DNA of 64,000 nt from Cannabis sativa (Eukaryota > Streptophyta > Magnoliopsida > Rosales > Cannabaceae). The translations under genes and the position numbers were made by a program. The stretch covers positions 71,382,600 through 71,446,599 of the forward strand of contig NC_083602.1 in NCBI RefSeq assembly GCF_029168945.1, written 5' to 3'. This document shows positions 23,201 through 34,020 of the stretch, in pieces (within the stretch, counting starts at the first letter, position 1; the number at the start of each line of letters is the position of its first letter). The notes under the pieces were generated by a model, which was given only the letters and a program-made list of their open reading frames with translations, was not told where the DNA came from and did no database searches.

Positions 23201-24480
23201 ATATTTATTGGAAATTATTACTAAGATGGAAGAAATTCATGTTATTTTCATATCCATCTAAGTAAAATTTATAAATATTAAATTAAAATTTATATTTAGA
23301 ATTTTTCATTCTAAATTAGAAGTTTTAATTAACAAATATATATTTAAAATAAATAGATTAAATAAAGAGAATCAAAGAATAAACAACTCTCTTTAAATAA
23401 TGAGCTTTATTATTAAGATATTCGATCTCCATTGTTGGTTTTACATCGCGTTTGTTTTAGTGAGTAATCCTCCCTAATGGAGGAACGTTCATTAGTAATT
23501 TGGCACCGTTTAATCTCGAAAGATATGTAGTTTGTAAGTGTTTTATATGGTACGGATCACCCTAATGGTGGCGACCATATTTGACTTGCAAATTATGAAA
23601 CAATTGTGGAAGCTCATAAGATAGAATTGCCTTGACTCTCGCCTAAACGGGACAACGCTGAATTCCAATCTTGATCGAATAAAAGGTTGCTAGAATGGTT
23701 TGCATTTTAGATGAGCTGACAACTCTATTCAATGAATGATACTTTGACTCTCGCCTACCGGGACACTGTATCAGTTTGTTGGAAACCTTAGAAATTATTT
23801 AGGATTGTATGTTTTAGTATTTTCCCTGGTCATTCCTACTTGCTATATGTTTAATAATTTCAGAATTGTGTATGAATTTATATTGAACCATGTTATTTTC
23901 TGTTATTAAATTGTAGTTTAATTTCGAATCTTCATTGTTGGTCTAACTTGATTTGTTTATCTAATGAGATAAATCCCTAATGGATTTTCACCATTAGACA
24001 TACATAATAGTGTTAGATCTCGAAAGATAAATATTGTATAAGCGACATCTAGCTGTTCATCAATTGATGACACCTTAGACTAGTATTTTTACGATATGAA
24101 ACAAGAAGATTATATAAACAAGATTACTTTGACTTTCGCTAATCGAAGCATCGTTGGATTCTTATTTAAACAACGAAATTATCCTAATTCCTCTTAGCTT
24201 ATTCATTGCGAATTAGCTCAATAACATATCATTGGATGAATGGTCTATAAATCATTTCATGTCATTCTATATTTTCTCTTAAAAATTAAATGACGCATAT
24301 GATTATAATCCCGAAATTCTATTCCCAATTGATATAAATCCTCAATCTTAGAAATCTCCTACTTGTATGGGGAAATCTGACTTAAATTAAATTAGTAGTG
24401 GTGGTCCAAGATAGAATTACTCATAATATTTGGTATAAATTTAAGTCTTTGACTTTAATTTTAGATTCCAAACAGAAATT
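20288..24480 (+). mobile_element. Long AT-rich leader of element B
   Basis: Collinear with A's leader: GC-rich island with GCGCGCGCGG and the 11-bp-arm hairpin (20621-20645), the conserved block 21370-21860, then more than 2 kb of AT-rich sequence with no reading frame. Gag is absent. The hairpin is the source of the inverted filler at 36154. Confidence 0.75.
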
Positions 24481-24499
24481 TTCTTATATTTCTAATTCC

Positions 24500-26370
24500 A
24501 GAATACAATACAGTTACACTTTTTCAAGTGTTTAATATCCATCTTCTATTAATGCATCAAACTGTATGGAATATGAGCTTAGTATTCTGTGATCAGGATC
24601 CACTTGTAGTATTCTATGAACTCTTTGATGTAACTAAACCTAAGTCATCAAAAGACACTACCACATTTATTTTAATCTATGGCATTTGTATCTTGTTCAT
24701 AGTGGTTTTTACAAGCAATCTTTGCAAAGAGTTAATATGCCTATATCCACTGAAAGTAGTTCATCTCATTCGCAGATGGATGTACATTCAGGGGTGGATA
24801 TGAGTTTTTCGTTGTATTCTTAAAACGATAACTCTAGATTATACCTTATGCAAAGAAATTTGAAATGTTTAAAAATTTCATTAATTTCTAGCAATGGTTA
24901 AAACAATTAAGGTCAGTCGTTAAAGATCTTGCGAACTGATAGGGGTGGAGAAATAGTTAGTAGATATGCAGTTCAAAGATCATTAAATTGATTTTTGAAT
25001 TATATCCAAACTTACCTCCCAAGAAATTTTGAGTTGCATATTGATGATTAGTTACTAGTCGTTGCCTAATTCCTTCTATGGTAATACAATTTCAGAATGA
25101 TGTAATGGTTGTATACTTAATGTAAATCATTACTAGATTCATGGATGACCTAATCAAAATCTTAAGAAAAGCTAGAACTGTTAACCATGGTTTGTTAGCT
25201 ATTCTAAGTGATTAGGGGTGGACCATCCCATAGTCAATAGATAAGAAAGTGTTTGTTTAAACAAATACTACTTTTCTAAGAAAATGACTAAGTCTGAAAA
25301 GTAGCAAATAAAGGAGATATTTATTTCTTGATTCCAAAAGTGTTCTATCATCTTATATGACATATGATGATCCCACTGGCTCTGTTGTCTTGTCACAACC
25401 GAAGAGGTCAATACCATTTAGTTTTCTTAGACATAATTCACGGTACCTTGTCGTAGTGGGAGAGTTTCTAGGAACTCACTTTCTTATGACTTGGAAGACA
25501 CTAGTGATTAAATCCATTGCGAGTTTAAACAAGTAATGGATTGTCAAGATGAGAAACTAAGAAGAAAAGCCAATAGAACTATGGTTTAATCCATTCACAT
25601 GGAATAACCTAAAGTTTTCTATTACAAGGACATAAAAGGAAATTTTCGTTTATAAGTCTATTCAATGGACTTAACAAAACTTCCTGTTCCTAGTATTATA
25701 GGTTTGAGTTTATCTAAACCTATGGCTTGTGGTATACCTGGTAATTACTTACTCTAATGCAAGCAACTTACTTTAGTAAGATGCTGAAGCATTTTCTTTA
25801 TAATGGCAATCTATAGAAGCTTCTCGACTTCTAGGCATATATTTTATTTATCTAAGGAAAAGTCTCAACTATTCCAGAAAAGATAAAGCCATGAAAGAAT
25901 TTCAAAAATCAACAGTGAGAGGTCTTAGATATGCTTTTGTATGCCTTAGACCAGACACCTGCTGTTGAGTGGGAGTAATGAGTAGGTATCAGATTAATCC
26001 AGGAGAAGAACATTGGAAGACAATCAAGTAAATCTTAATATAAAGAAGAGGAACTATATGTTAGTCTATAAGGGTGTGTTTAAAACTCTTAGACTACACC
26101 ACATCAGATTTCAAAATTTGCCTTTGTGCTAGTAAATCTTTCTGATAAGATGGTGATTACTCTGGGGGTGGAATAGTGATTTTGGAGAAGTGTAAAAACC
26201 TATCTGAAGTCTCTAGGTCTACCAGAAAGGGACTGAATGTTAAAGTTGCAGGAAAGGTACTTATTCAGTCTAACGAAAATTCTACACATCTTTGGCACCA
26301 TTCCAAATTGCCTAAACTACTAGTGTTAATTTCCTCATTAACCAAAAGTAGTTGCCAAAGATATAGAATT
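24500..26370 (+). pseudogene. pol: Decayed copia pol of element B, main part
   Basis: Matches A and G over the pre-integrase region (about 24670), TDRGGE (about 24935), the linker (25250-25450) and RT end/RNase H (25900-26190). Stops and indels break every frame. The relic continues after C at 31918. Confidence 0.7.
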
Positions 26371-26375
26371 CAGTA

Positions 26376-27123
26376 TGTTAGTGTCATTATTTTGTGACAG
26401 TGTTTGTTCTGTTCAATGTCTAGTTGTATCTGGATTTTTAGTCTGTTATATCTGCACTAGCGTTCTGTTACGTGAGTTTCAGTTAAGTATTAGTTAGTGC
26501 CAGGTGGACTTATTTTGTGGATATATAAATAGTCAGTTTCTGTTAGTAAAGTGATCATCAATTAAATCATTCAGACAATTATTTCGGTTGTGTGTGGAGA
26601 TAGAGTTGTATCTTGTTTCTTGTTGTTGTGATTACAGGTCAGATCTTGGAGCTTCAGGATGTTCATCAATGGTGGAATGATCTGAATCTGGAATTTCTGA
26701 GTTCAAACTGAAGGGAGTTCAGTGTCATCTTCATCATCAGATCTGAAGGGATTTCAGGTTGAAGACATGTTGAAGAAGAGCTCGATTCTTTGCACAAGGG
26801 ATTGTGCATTAACAATCAGTGTTCTTGATTGTTGTTGGTAATTCATTACTAATTGCTGTTAAGGTTGTATTTAATTCCTTTAGAGAGAATTGGAAATTGT
26901 AATATGAACCTTTGAGAATTAGTAGATGAATTTACCCTGATTCGGGGAACCCAAGCACTAGTCGGCTGAGATGTGTTCTCAGTGCAGATGAAGCTTGTAA
27001 ATTGTTGTGTGATTTACTGCTTGACTATTAATTCATGTTCATAATTCATATCTTGAAATCAATCAATCTAAAGATAATCAACTTGGTAATTTGGATCATT
27101 AAAATCTACAAGTTGCACTTTCA
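26376..27123 (+). mobile_element. 5' LTR of element C
   Basis: 748 bp, TGTTAGTGTC to GCACTTTCA. It contains TATATAAAT at 26522. It differs from the 737-bp 3' LTR by a small deletion near 26996 and scattered substitutions. Confidence 0.92.
26522..26530 (+). promoter_or_regulatory. TATA box in element C 5' LTR
   Basis: TATATAAAT, about 147 bp into the LTR and repeated in the 3' LTR at about 31322. Confidence 0.6.
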
Positions 27124-27125
27124 TT

Positions 27126-27140
27126 TGGTATCAGAGCTTG
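27126..27140 (+). other. Primer-binding site of element C
   Basis: TGGTATCAGAGCTTG two bases after the LTR; the initiator Met-tRNA site with the extension usual for Sireviruses. Confidence 0.9.
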
Positions 27141-27304
27141 AAATTTTCCAAAAATTTGTGTTAGATCCTACTCCTGTATGATTCTTGATCTTTGATTCTT
27201 GATTCAATCTTAACGATTGATTCTGTCGTAACTAACCTCCTCTGAGTTCTCTCTCAAAGAACTACAGAACATTTGTGTGTCTGTTTTCCACTTCTCTGTG
27301 CAGG

Positions 27305-28228
27305 ATGGAAATGTTTAGAGAAGGAGGCTCCACCTCGAGACCTCCGATGCTGGAAGGAGCCAATTATCCATACTGGAAAACCAAGATGCGTGCTTTCTTG
27401 AGAGCTGTAGATGAAAGAGTTTGGATGTCCATAGAAGAAGGGTGGTGGAAACCAACGATGATGGAGAATGAAATCGTTATACCCAAACCTATGAGTCAAT
27501 GGACCACTGTTGAAATGGAAAGAGCGAATTTCAACTCAAAGGCTCTTCATGCCTTGTAGACCCCACTCTATACAGAAGTATGATAGGTGGCTTACTGTAT
27601 CTCACAGCGAGTCGTCCTGATATATCCTTTAGTGTACGTTTATGTGCAAGGTATCAAGCTAATCCTAAACAGTCTCATCTCTCTCCAGTCAAAAGAATTT
27701 TCAAATATCTAGCTGGGACAGTTAACTATGGTCTTTGGTATAGTTGTGACACGAATACCTCTTTGGTAGGATATAGTGACTCTGATTGGGCAGGGTGTAT
27801 AGATGATAGGAAAAGCACTTCAGGGGGTTGCTTCTACATTGGGAATAACCTAGTCTCGTGGTATAGAAAAAAAACAGCAGTCCATCTCCCTTTCCACTGC
27901 AGAAGCAGAATATATTGCAGCTGGCAGCTGCTGCACTCAATTAATATGGCTGAATAAAATGCTTACTGATTATGGATATCCTCAACACACACTGACCATC
28001 TTTTGTGACAGTACAAGCGCCATAAACATCTCTAAGAACCCTGTGCAGCACTCTCGGACTAAACACATCGACATCAGGTACCACTTTATCCGAGAACTAG
28101 TTGAGTCAAATATGCTGTCAATATCTTATGTGCCCACAACGAATCAATTAGTAGATCTGTTCACTAAAGCTTTAGATACTCAAACTTTTACTCATTTAAG
28201 AACATGTATTGGTCTCTGTACTATCTAA
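27305..28228 (+). pseudogene. Sirevirus gag start fused to RT end/RNase H by a large deletion
   Basis: Gag begins at 27305 and keeps the lineage-typical NYPYWKTKM and WMSIEEGWW stretches for 85 codons. At about 27559 it jumps directly into the end of RT (YRSMIGGLLYLTASRPDIS) and RNase H (DSDWAGC, KSTSGG), so zinc knuckle, protease, integrase and the RT catalytic core are deleted. The junction has a TAG. One extra A in a run near 27870 shifts the frame. Reading resumes in another frame (27959-28228) with TSAINISKNP, HSRTKHIDI and the LFTKAL tail, ending at 28226-28228. Confidence 0.88.
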
Positions 28229-29153
28229 ACTGTTCTTAGTGTCATCTGATCAATCAATTTTGCCTATGAGTATGCTTGTATGTCACAGTTCTTCAGCAAT
28301 GGGTTATTCTGTCTTTCCCCATCTACTATATGCTTCTTTGATTGATACTACGCTTGAATCTTCCCCAGTCAAAAAGGCTACCTCTTCAAGATGCAGTGGG
28401 AAGAGCTCTCTTGCACCTTTTTCTAATAAGTAGTATGCTCCTTCTCTATTAGTTCTTGGTACTCAAAGAGGACGGCTACATCTCTGGAAGAGAGTGAAAG
28501 CCATGTCTGGGTACTAAAGCAAAAGCCAGAGTGATATATATATATAAAAAAAAAAGGCTTCATATATAAAAAAAAAAAAAACACAAAAATCGTCATTTTT
28601 CTATTATCAGTTGTTGCTTAGTTGAGAGAGTGGTCCAGCTGATATTCACTCTAATTGGACCACATGAGATCACTGTGCACACACGTATGGAGATTCAAGG
28701 TTTAGTGCTCTCATGAGTATCATTGTGGTTGGGGAAGGGGTAATGATCTGTTGCTCAAGGTGTGCATTACGTGTGTACTCAGAAACTGTATTCATTGATC
28801 AGTTGATACCATTTTTTTCTTAAAATTTGAGTATCTCTAAGTTTTTTATTATTCTCTGTTTTGTCTAAGTGTGGGCTGAATGCAAATATTGTTGGTATAT
28901 TTGTCACATTTCTGGTTTCTTTACTACACTCATTGCCTGATGACGTTGGTTTGTTTCGTTTAGTGTGCCGTATTATGTGGTAGCAAATATTCAATTTGGG
29001 CGCGTACGTTTTCCTTGGCAAAAATCAAATTTTAAAACAAAAATCATCATCATTTTTTTTGCCTGGTCAGTTGTGTCAGGGTGCTTATACTTAAGGCCTA
29101 CGGAAAGTGATCAGTCTCACTCTGCATCATTCAAATTTCTTTTCCTCTCTATC
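28229..29153 (+). other. Spacer between pol and env-like ORF of C
   Basis: About 0.9 kb with no recognised coding sequence, including (AT)n and poly-A tracts at 28530-28580. In Sireviruses a spacer of this kind can separate pol from the downstream ORF. Confidence 0.6.
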
Positions 29154-31025
29154 ATGGAAAATATCACACCCATTGCAGTACCCCCTGTTGCTATGGTTGT
29201 TCCATCCATGGCATCGACTGGTGATCCTACAGTGGCTCCTACAGTCGAGTCTGCACTGATTAATCCCTGTCGTGACATTATCCTCTACCAGTTGGAGGTT
29301 GGTGGTTCTACACATTCCCCAAGTCCTGAGTCGACTCCGTCTCCACCCTCACCTCCGGTCAGTCAGAAACCTCGTATGTTTCTAGGTAAGGCTCCTCCTA
29401 TCTCTAAAAAGGTTCGACCTTCACTGTCATCTCCTTCCCCACCTGTGTCGAAACGAGTCACTCGTTCTTCGTCGAGTCACCAGTCTCCCTCGAAACCTGT
29501 AGGCCCTCCTCGTCCTCCATCTAAGGTCTCTATTCCTACCCCAACCAGTGAACGTGTTCAAACCAAACAAAAATCCTCAACTGACACCACGTATCATCCA
29601 CCTGAAAAGAAATCCAAGAAAAAACCCACTCCAGTTGCCTCTACAGAGTCATCTCCCAAACGGTCGTCTAGAGGTTCTAAAAAGTCCAAACTTCCCAAAG
29701 CACCTATATCAACTGTCGACCCAGCAACAGTCCAATGTTTTGTTGATGCCTCTAAAGCCTTTGTCAATCAACGGTGGTTTGGCAGTCCTGAGCTTTGGTT
29801 CGAACAAGTGGTCATATTAGATGATTTTCCTGAACTGCATGAGTTTTTAAAACTTAGGAAATGGGTAAACACGGTCACTAACTTGTCTGCTCCTCATCCC
29901 ATCTTAGTTCGAGAATTCTATGCAAATCTCGATAGAACTGTTATTGCTGAGGGTCATCCAGGGTGTGTGAGTGCCTTTGTTAGGGGTCATAGAGTTCCTT
30001 TTGGTCCATCCACTATTGCATCTTTATTGAAAGTTGAGTCCATCAGGAAACCAACATATGGGAAACACTTCAATCCAGATCAATCTTTGATGGGTAGAGT
30101 GCTAACTGGCAGGGATGACTATATTTGGGACAAACAGGAAATCCTGGTCACTCATCTGACTCCATTCTATAGGGTTCTTCATCGGGTAGCCTTGTACAAT
30201 TGGTTTCCTAATTCTCATTTGTCTTACACTTGAGATTGGAAAGTTCTTGTATGCTGTAGGCACTAATGTGTCCATTGATCTGCCCTCGCTCATTTTTGAA
30301 CGGGTACTTGAAGCCTCAGAAACTACTGGCACTCGTAACAAGCTACCATTTCCAAGTTTAGTTCAACGAGTTCTTATGGATGCTCACCCTCCTCCCACAA
30401 CACATGATTATCAAGTTCAGAATCCGGTTCTCAGTAAGAGCTTTCTCTCGATGGTCAATAGGAAGCCTTCTTCAACCACTCCCTCTGGAACCAAAGTGAG
30501 TAAAGGCAAGTCTCCTATGTTCAAAGGGCTTTCGGATTCCAGCTTTCTCTCGATGGTCAATAGGAAGCCTTCTTCAACCACTCCCTCTGGAACCAAAGTG
30601 AGTAAAGGCAAGTCTCCTATGTTCAAAGGGCTTTCGGATTCCAGCTGGCAGGTACAAATGTTTTCTGAGTTTCAATCTTTTGCCAATGTTATAAGAAGGA
30701 TCAGAAGCGTCAGCTTGCCTTTGAGGCCTCCATGTATCAAATGGTTCGCTCTATCAAGTCCACTCTTTTGCACCATTTTCCTGGGGATTCTCTGCCTGAC
30801 ATCTCTCTACCTGAGTTTCATCGTGATTCGTTTGGTGCATCATCAGACACGTCTAGAAGTAATGCACATATGCAGGGGGAGCCTTCAGCCTTTGATCCTG
30901 TCTCCAGTTCAGCACAACCTGATCTAGATCCTCCAGCTGACTCTGCAACACCCTTGGTGTCGACTGGACCACCTTCCCAAGGGGAGTCTGGCATAGCACA
31001 GGAACCCACAGATCATATTCAATGA
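29154..31025 (+). pseudogene. Env-like third ORF of Sirevirus C, frameshifted
   Basis: The frame is open from 28965, but ATG 29154 is the better start because the upstream codons look like spacer. Part 1 (to 30233) has a long Ser/Pro/Lys-rich region (about residues 50-180) and then a globular domain with REFYANL and VRGHRVPFGPSTI. These resemble the plant putative transposon protein domain (PF20167-like) found in extra ORFs. A frameshift near 30220 moves reading to the 30247 frame, which contains a 34-residue tandem repeat, and a second near 30700 to a final frame ending at 31023-31025. No convincing signal peptide or fusion peptide is visible; env-like is a positional label. Confidence 0.75.
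30439..30642 (+). repeat. 102-bp perfect tandem duplication in env-like ORF
   Basis: Two identical copies (30439-30540, 30541-30642) starting AGCTTTCTCTCGATGG. The period is a multiple of three, so it adds 34 residues without shifting the frame. Identity of the copies means the duplication is young. Confidence 0.95.
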
Positions 31026-31164
31026 AGGGGGAGATATTTATAATTCGTTTCGTTTTTGTAGTGGCTTTGTTTATATTCCTAAAGACATTTATATCTGGAT
31101 TATTAACTCTGTTTTTTTTTTGTGGTCTTTAGTTTTGTTTGTTAGTCATTGGACATAACCTGTC

Positions 31165-31175
31165 AAGGGGGAGAA
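31165..31175 (+). other. Polypurine tract of element C
   Basis: AAGGGGGAGAA directly before the 3' LTR. A second similar purine run (AAGGGGGAGA) lies right after the env-like stop at about 31025. Confidence 0.8.
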
Positions 31176-31912
31176 TGTTAGTGTCATTATTTTGTGACAG
31201 TGTTTGTTCTGTTCAATGTCTAGTCGTATTTGGATTTTTAGTCTGTTATATCTGCACTAGCGTTCTGTTACGTGAGTTTCAGTTAAGTATTAGTTAGTGC
31301 CAGGTGGACTTATTTTGTGGATATATAAATAGTCAGTTTCTGTTAGTAAAGTCATCATCAATTAAATCATTCAGACAGTTATTTCGGTTGTGTGTGGAGA
31401 TAGAGTTGTATCTTGTTTCTTGTTGTTGTGATTACAGGTCAGATCTTGGAGCTTGAGGATGTTCATCAATGGCGGAATGATCTGAATCTGGAATTGCTGA
31501 GTTCAAACTGAAGGGAGTTCACTCTCATCTTCATCATCAGATCTGAAGGGATTTCAGGTTGAAGACATGTTGAAGAAGAGCTCAGTTGCTGCACAAGGGA
31601 TTGTGCATTAACAATCAGTGTTCTTGATTGTTGTTGGTCATTCATTACTAATTGCTGTTAAGGTTGTATTTAATTCCTTTAGAGAGAATTGGAAATTGTA
31701 ATATGAACCTTTGAGAATTAGTAGATGAATTTACCCTAGTTCGGGGAACCCAAGCACTAGTCGGCTGAGATGTGTTCTCAGTGCAGATGAAGCTTGTGTG
31801 ATTTACTGCTTGACTATTAATTCATGTTCATAATTCATATCTTGAAATCAATCAATCTAAAGATAATCAACTTGGTAATTTGGATCATTAAAATCTACAA
31901 GTTGCACTTTCA
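31176..31912 (+). mobile_element. 3' LTR of element C
   Basis: 737 bp, TGTTAGTGTC to GCACTTTCA, followed by TSD CAGTA and the resumed pol relic of element B. Confidence 0.92.
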
Positions 31913-31917
31913 CAGTA

Positions 31918-32127
31918 TCCCAAAAAGAGTAAACATATAGAGGGGAATTTCACATTATCAATGATTTTGTGATTAAGGAAGAGTAATGGTGTAGAAAAGG
32001 TTGTGTTTAATTTAACCTTTCAGATCCTATTACGAGGAGTTTACTACTACTACACTTGATTTGTTTATCAAGATGTTGAGATTATTTGAAATGCACATTT
32101 TGTTTTATATTAGTGCAAGTGGGAGTT
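31918..32127 (+). pseudogene. pol: Element B pol relic, end, with polypurine tract
   Basis: It continues the sequence interrupted at 26375 and matches A at 18050-18260. It ends with AGTGGGAGTT before the LTR. It is the decayed RNase H tail. Confidence 0.75.
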
Positions 32128-34020
32128 TGTTGGGTTTTATGCCCTAAATAAAACTCATTTCAATATAATCAGATTTACTTATTAATATAGATCAGAAATA
32201 ACATTTAATGTTGCATGGTTCACATGATTTATTTCATGATTATATGTACATAATGTATAAATTCATGTGAAACCCTTTTCACATACCTGATCATGTTTAT
32301 TGTGCTGTCAACACATTGGAAAGTAAACATGACTATGTGAATAAAGTTTCTTAGATTTATCAGACACAGGGTTTTACTGATATGATAATCTACAACAGAG
32401 TTTACTTGCATTTGGAGAAATGCTATGTTCTTTCGAGAGCATTGGTTAAAGTAAAGCTCAGGTTGGATGCATGGAGTATGCATCGGAAGGGACCGATATT
32501 GAACTTTGACTTAGATTTATTAAACTTACCGTAATATCTATTCAAGTCAATATCGCCTAGTTGATCCTAGATCAAATGATCTTAATCCTGTTATGATTAT
32601 GCTCAATCTTGAGAGGCTATTCGTGTTCTTTGATTTGTTAGTTAAGCCTACTTTTAGGTCAGGGTGATACGAACATTTTGGGAACACAGTAGTACAATTG
32701 AGTGGGAGCGCTAACATAAACATGGAATCTATAGCTTCTATCTGGCGAATAGTAAGTAAAGGATGATCTCCTTTGAGCTTGACCAAACGAAAATAAATGG
32801 TGGAGTACTCATTTCACATAAGCTGAAATATCATTTATACGGGGTCAAGTGTTTTAAGGATTAAATACATTGTAGGGTGTAACGGTAATCTCATCCCTTT
32901 ACAGTGTAGATCATTCATATAGAGGATCATTGATCAAATTAGGATTATAACAATCGATAACTAATGATGTGTCTATATGGTGGAACATATAGAGCATTCT
33001 ATATACTGAGAGTGCAATTCTAAGTTCTATGCGTGGATTCAACGAAGAATTGATAAGTTAGTGAATTTAGGTTATAAATTCTTGATCTGCTTATTGGAAG
33101 CTCGGTTATATAGACCCATGGTCCCCCCACTAGTTGAGATAATATTGCTTGTAAGACTCATTTAATAGGTTTTGATTAATAAATTATAATTCTCAAATTA
33201 GACTATGTCTATTTGTGAATTTTTTACTAAGTAAGGGTGAAATTGTAAAGAAAGAGTTTTAGGGGCATATTTGTTAATTATGATACTTTGTATGGTTCAA
33301 TTAATAAATATGATAAATGACAATATTATTTAATAATTATTTATAGTTATTAAATAGTTAGAATTGGCATTTAAATGGTTGAATTAGAAAATTGGCGTTT
33401 TTGAGAAAATCAGATGTAGAAAAGATAAAACTGCAAAATTGCAAAAAGTGAGGCCCAAATCCACATTGCATGGCCGACCACTTTTGTAGGGTTTTTCCTC
33501 TGATATTTTCATTATTTTAATGCCAAATAATTCAAACCTAACCCTAGTGGAATGCTATAAATAGATAGTGAAGGCTTCAGGAAAATTACACTTTTCTTCT
33601 GAGTTTTCATTCAGAAAAAACTGAGCCTCTTTCTCTCCCTATCTTTGGCCGACCACTCCCTCTCTCTCTTCTTCATAAAGATTTCGAAATTCTTAGTGTT
33701 AGAGTAGTGCCCACACACAGCAAGTGATACCTCAATCATAGTTGGGAAGATCGTGAAGAAAGACTTTCAGCAAGAAGGAGTTTCAGCATTAAAGAATCAG
33801 AGAAAGTGATCCAGGTTCAGATATTTATAATGCTCTGCTACAGAAAGGAATCAAGGGCTAGATATCTGAACGGAAGGAGTCATTATATTCCGCTGCACCC
33901 AATGTAAGGTTTACTAAACTTTATATGTGTTTATTTCATCGTTTTAGAAAGTTCATATTTAGGGTGTTAATCAACATACTTGTGAGTAGATCTAAGATCC
34001 TGGTAAAATAATTTCCAACA
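32128..34020 (+). mobile_element. 3' LTR of element B
   Basis: 1893 bp, the same length as the 5' LTR, followed by TSD ATATG. TATAAATA at 33556. The GGCCGGCC site reads GGCCGACC here. Confidence 0.92.

Larger units (their letters stand above)
26376..31912 (+). mobile_element. Element C: Sirevirus (Ty1/copia) deletion derivative with env-like ORF
   Basis: 5.5-kb element with LTRs 26376-27123 and 31176-31912, flanked by perfect TSD CAGTA (26371-26375, 31913-31917). Order: PBS, gag N-terminus fused to the end of RT/RNase H, spacer, env-like ORF, polypurine tract. Protease, integrase and most of RT are missing. A gag of this type and an additional ORF after pol mark the Sirevirus (SIRE) lineage. 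It cannot move alone but could in principle be mobilised in trans. Confidence 0.9.
18380..34020 (+). mobile_element. Element B: Ty1/copia element, sister of A, hosting C
   Basis: Two 1893-bp LTRs (18380-20272 and 32128-34020), perfect primer-binding site, AT-rich leader, decayed pol and polypurine tract, flanked by ATATG. It is inserted in A's 3' LTR in the same orientation. Its interior is interrupted by Sirevirus derivative C (26376-31912). B's LTR pair differs at scattered positions by eye, so it is not a fresh insertion. Confidence 0.92.
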
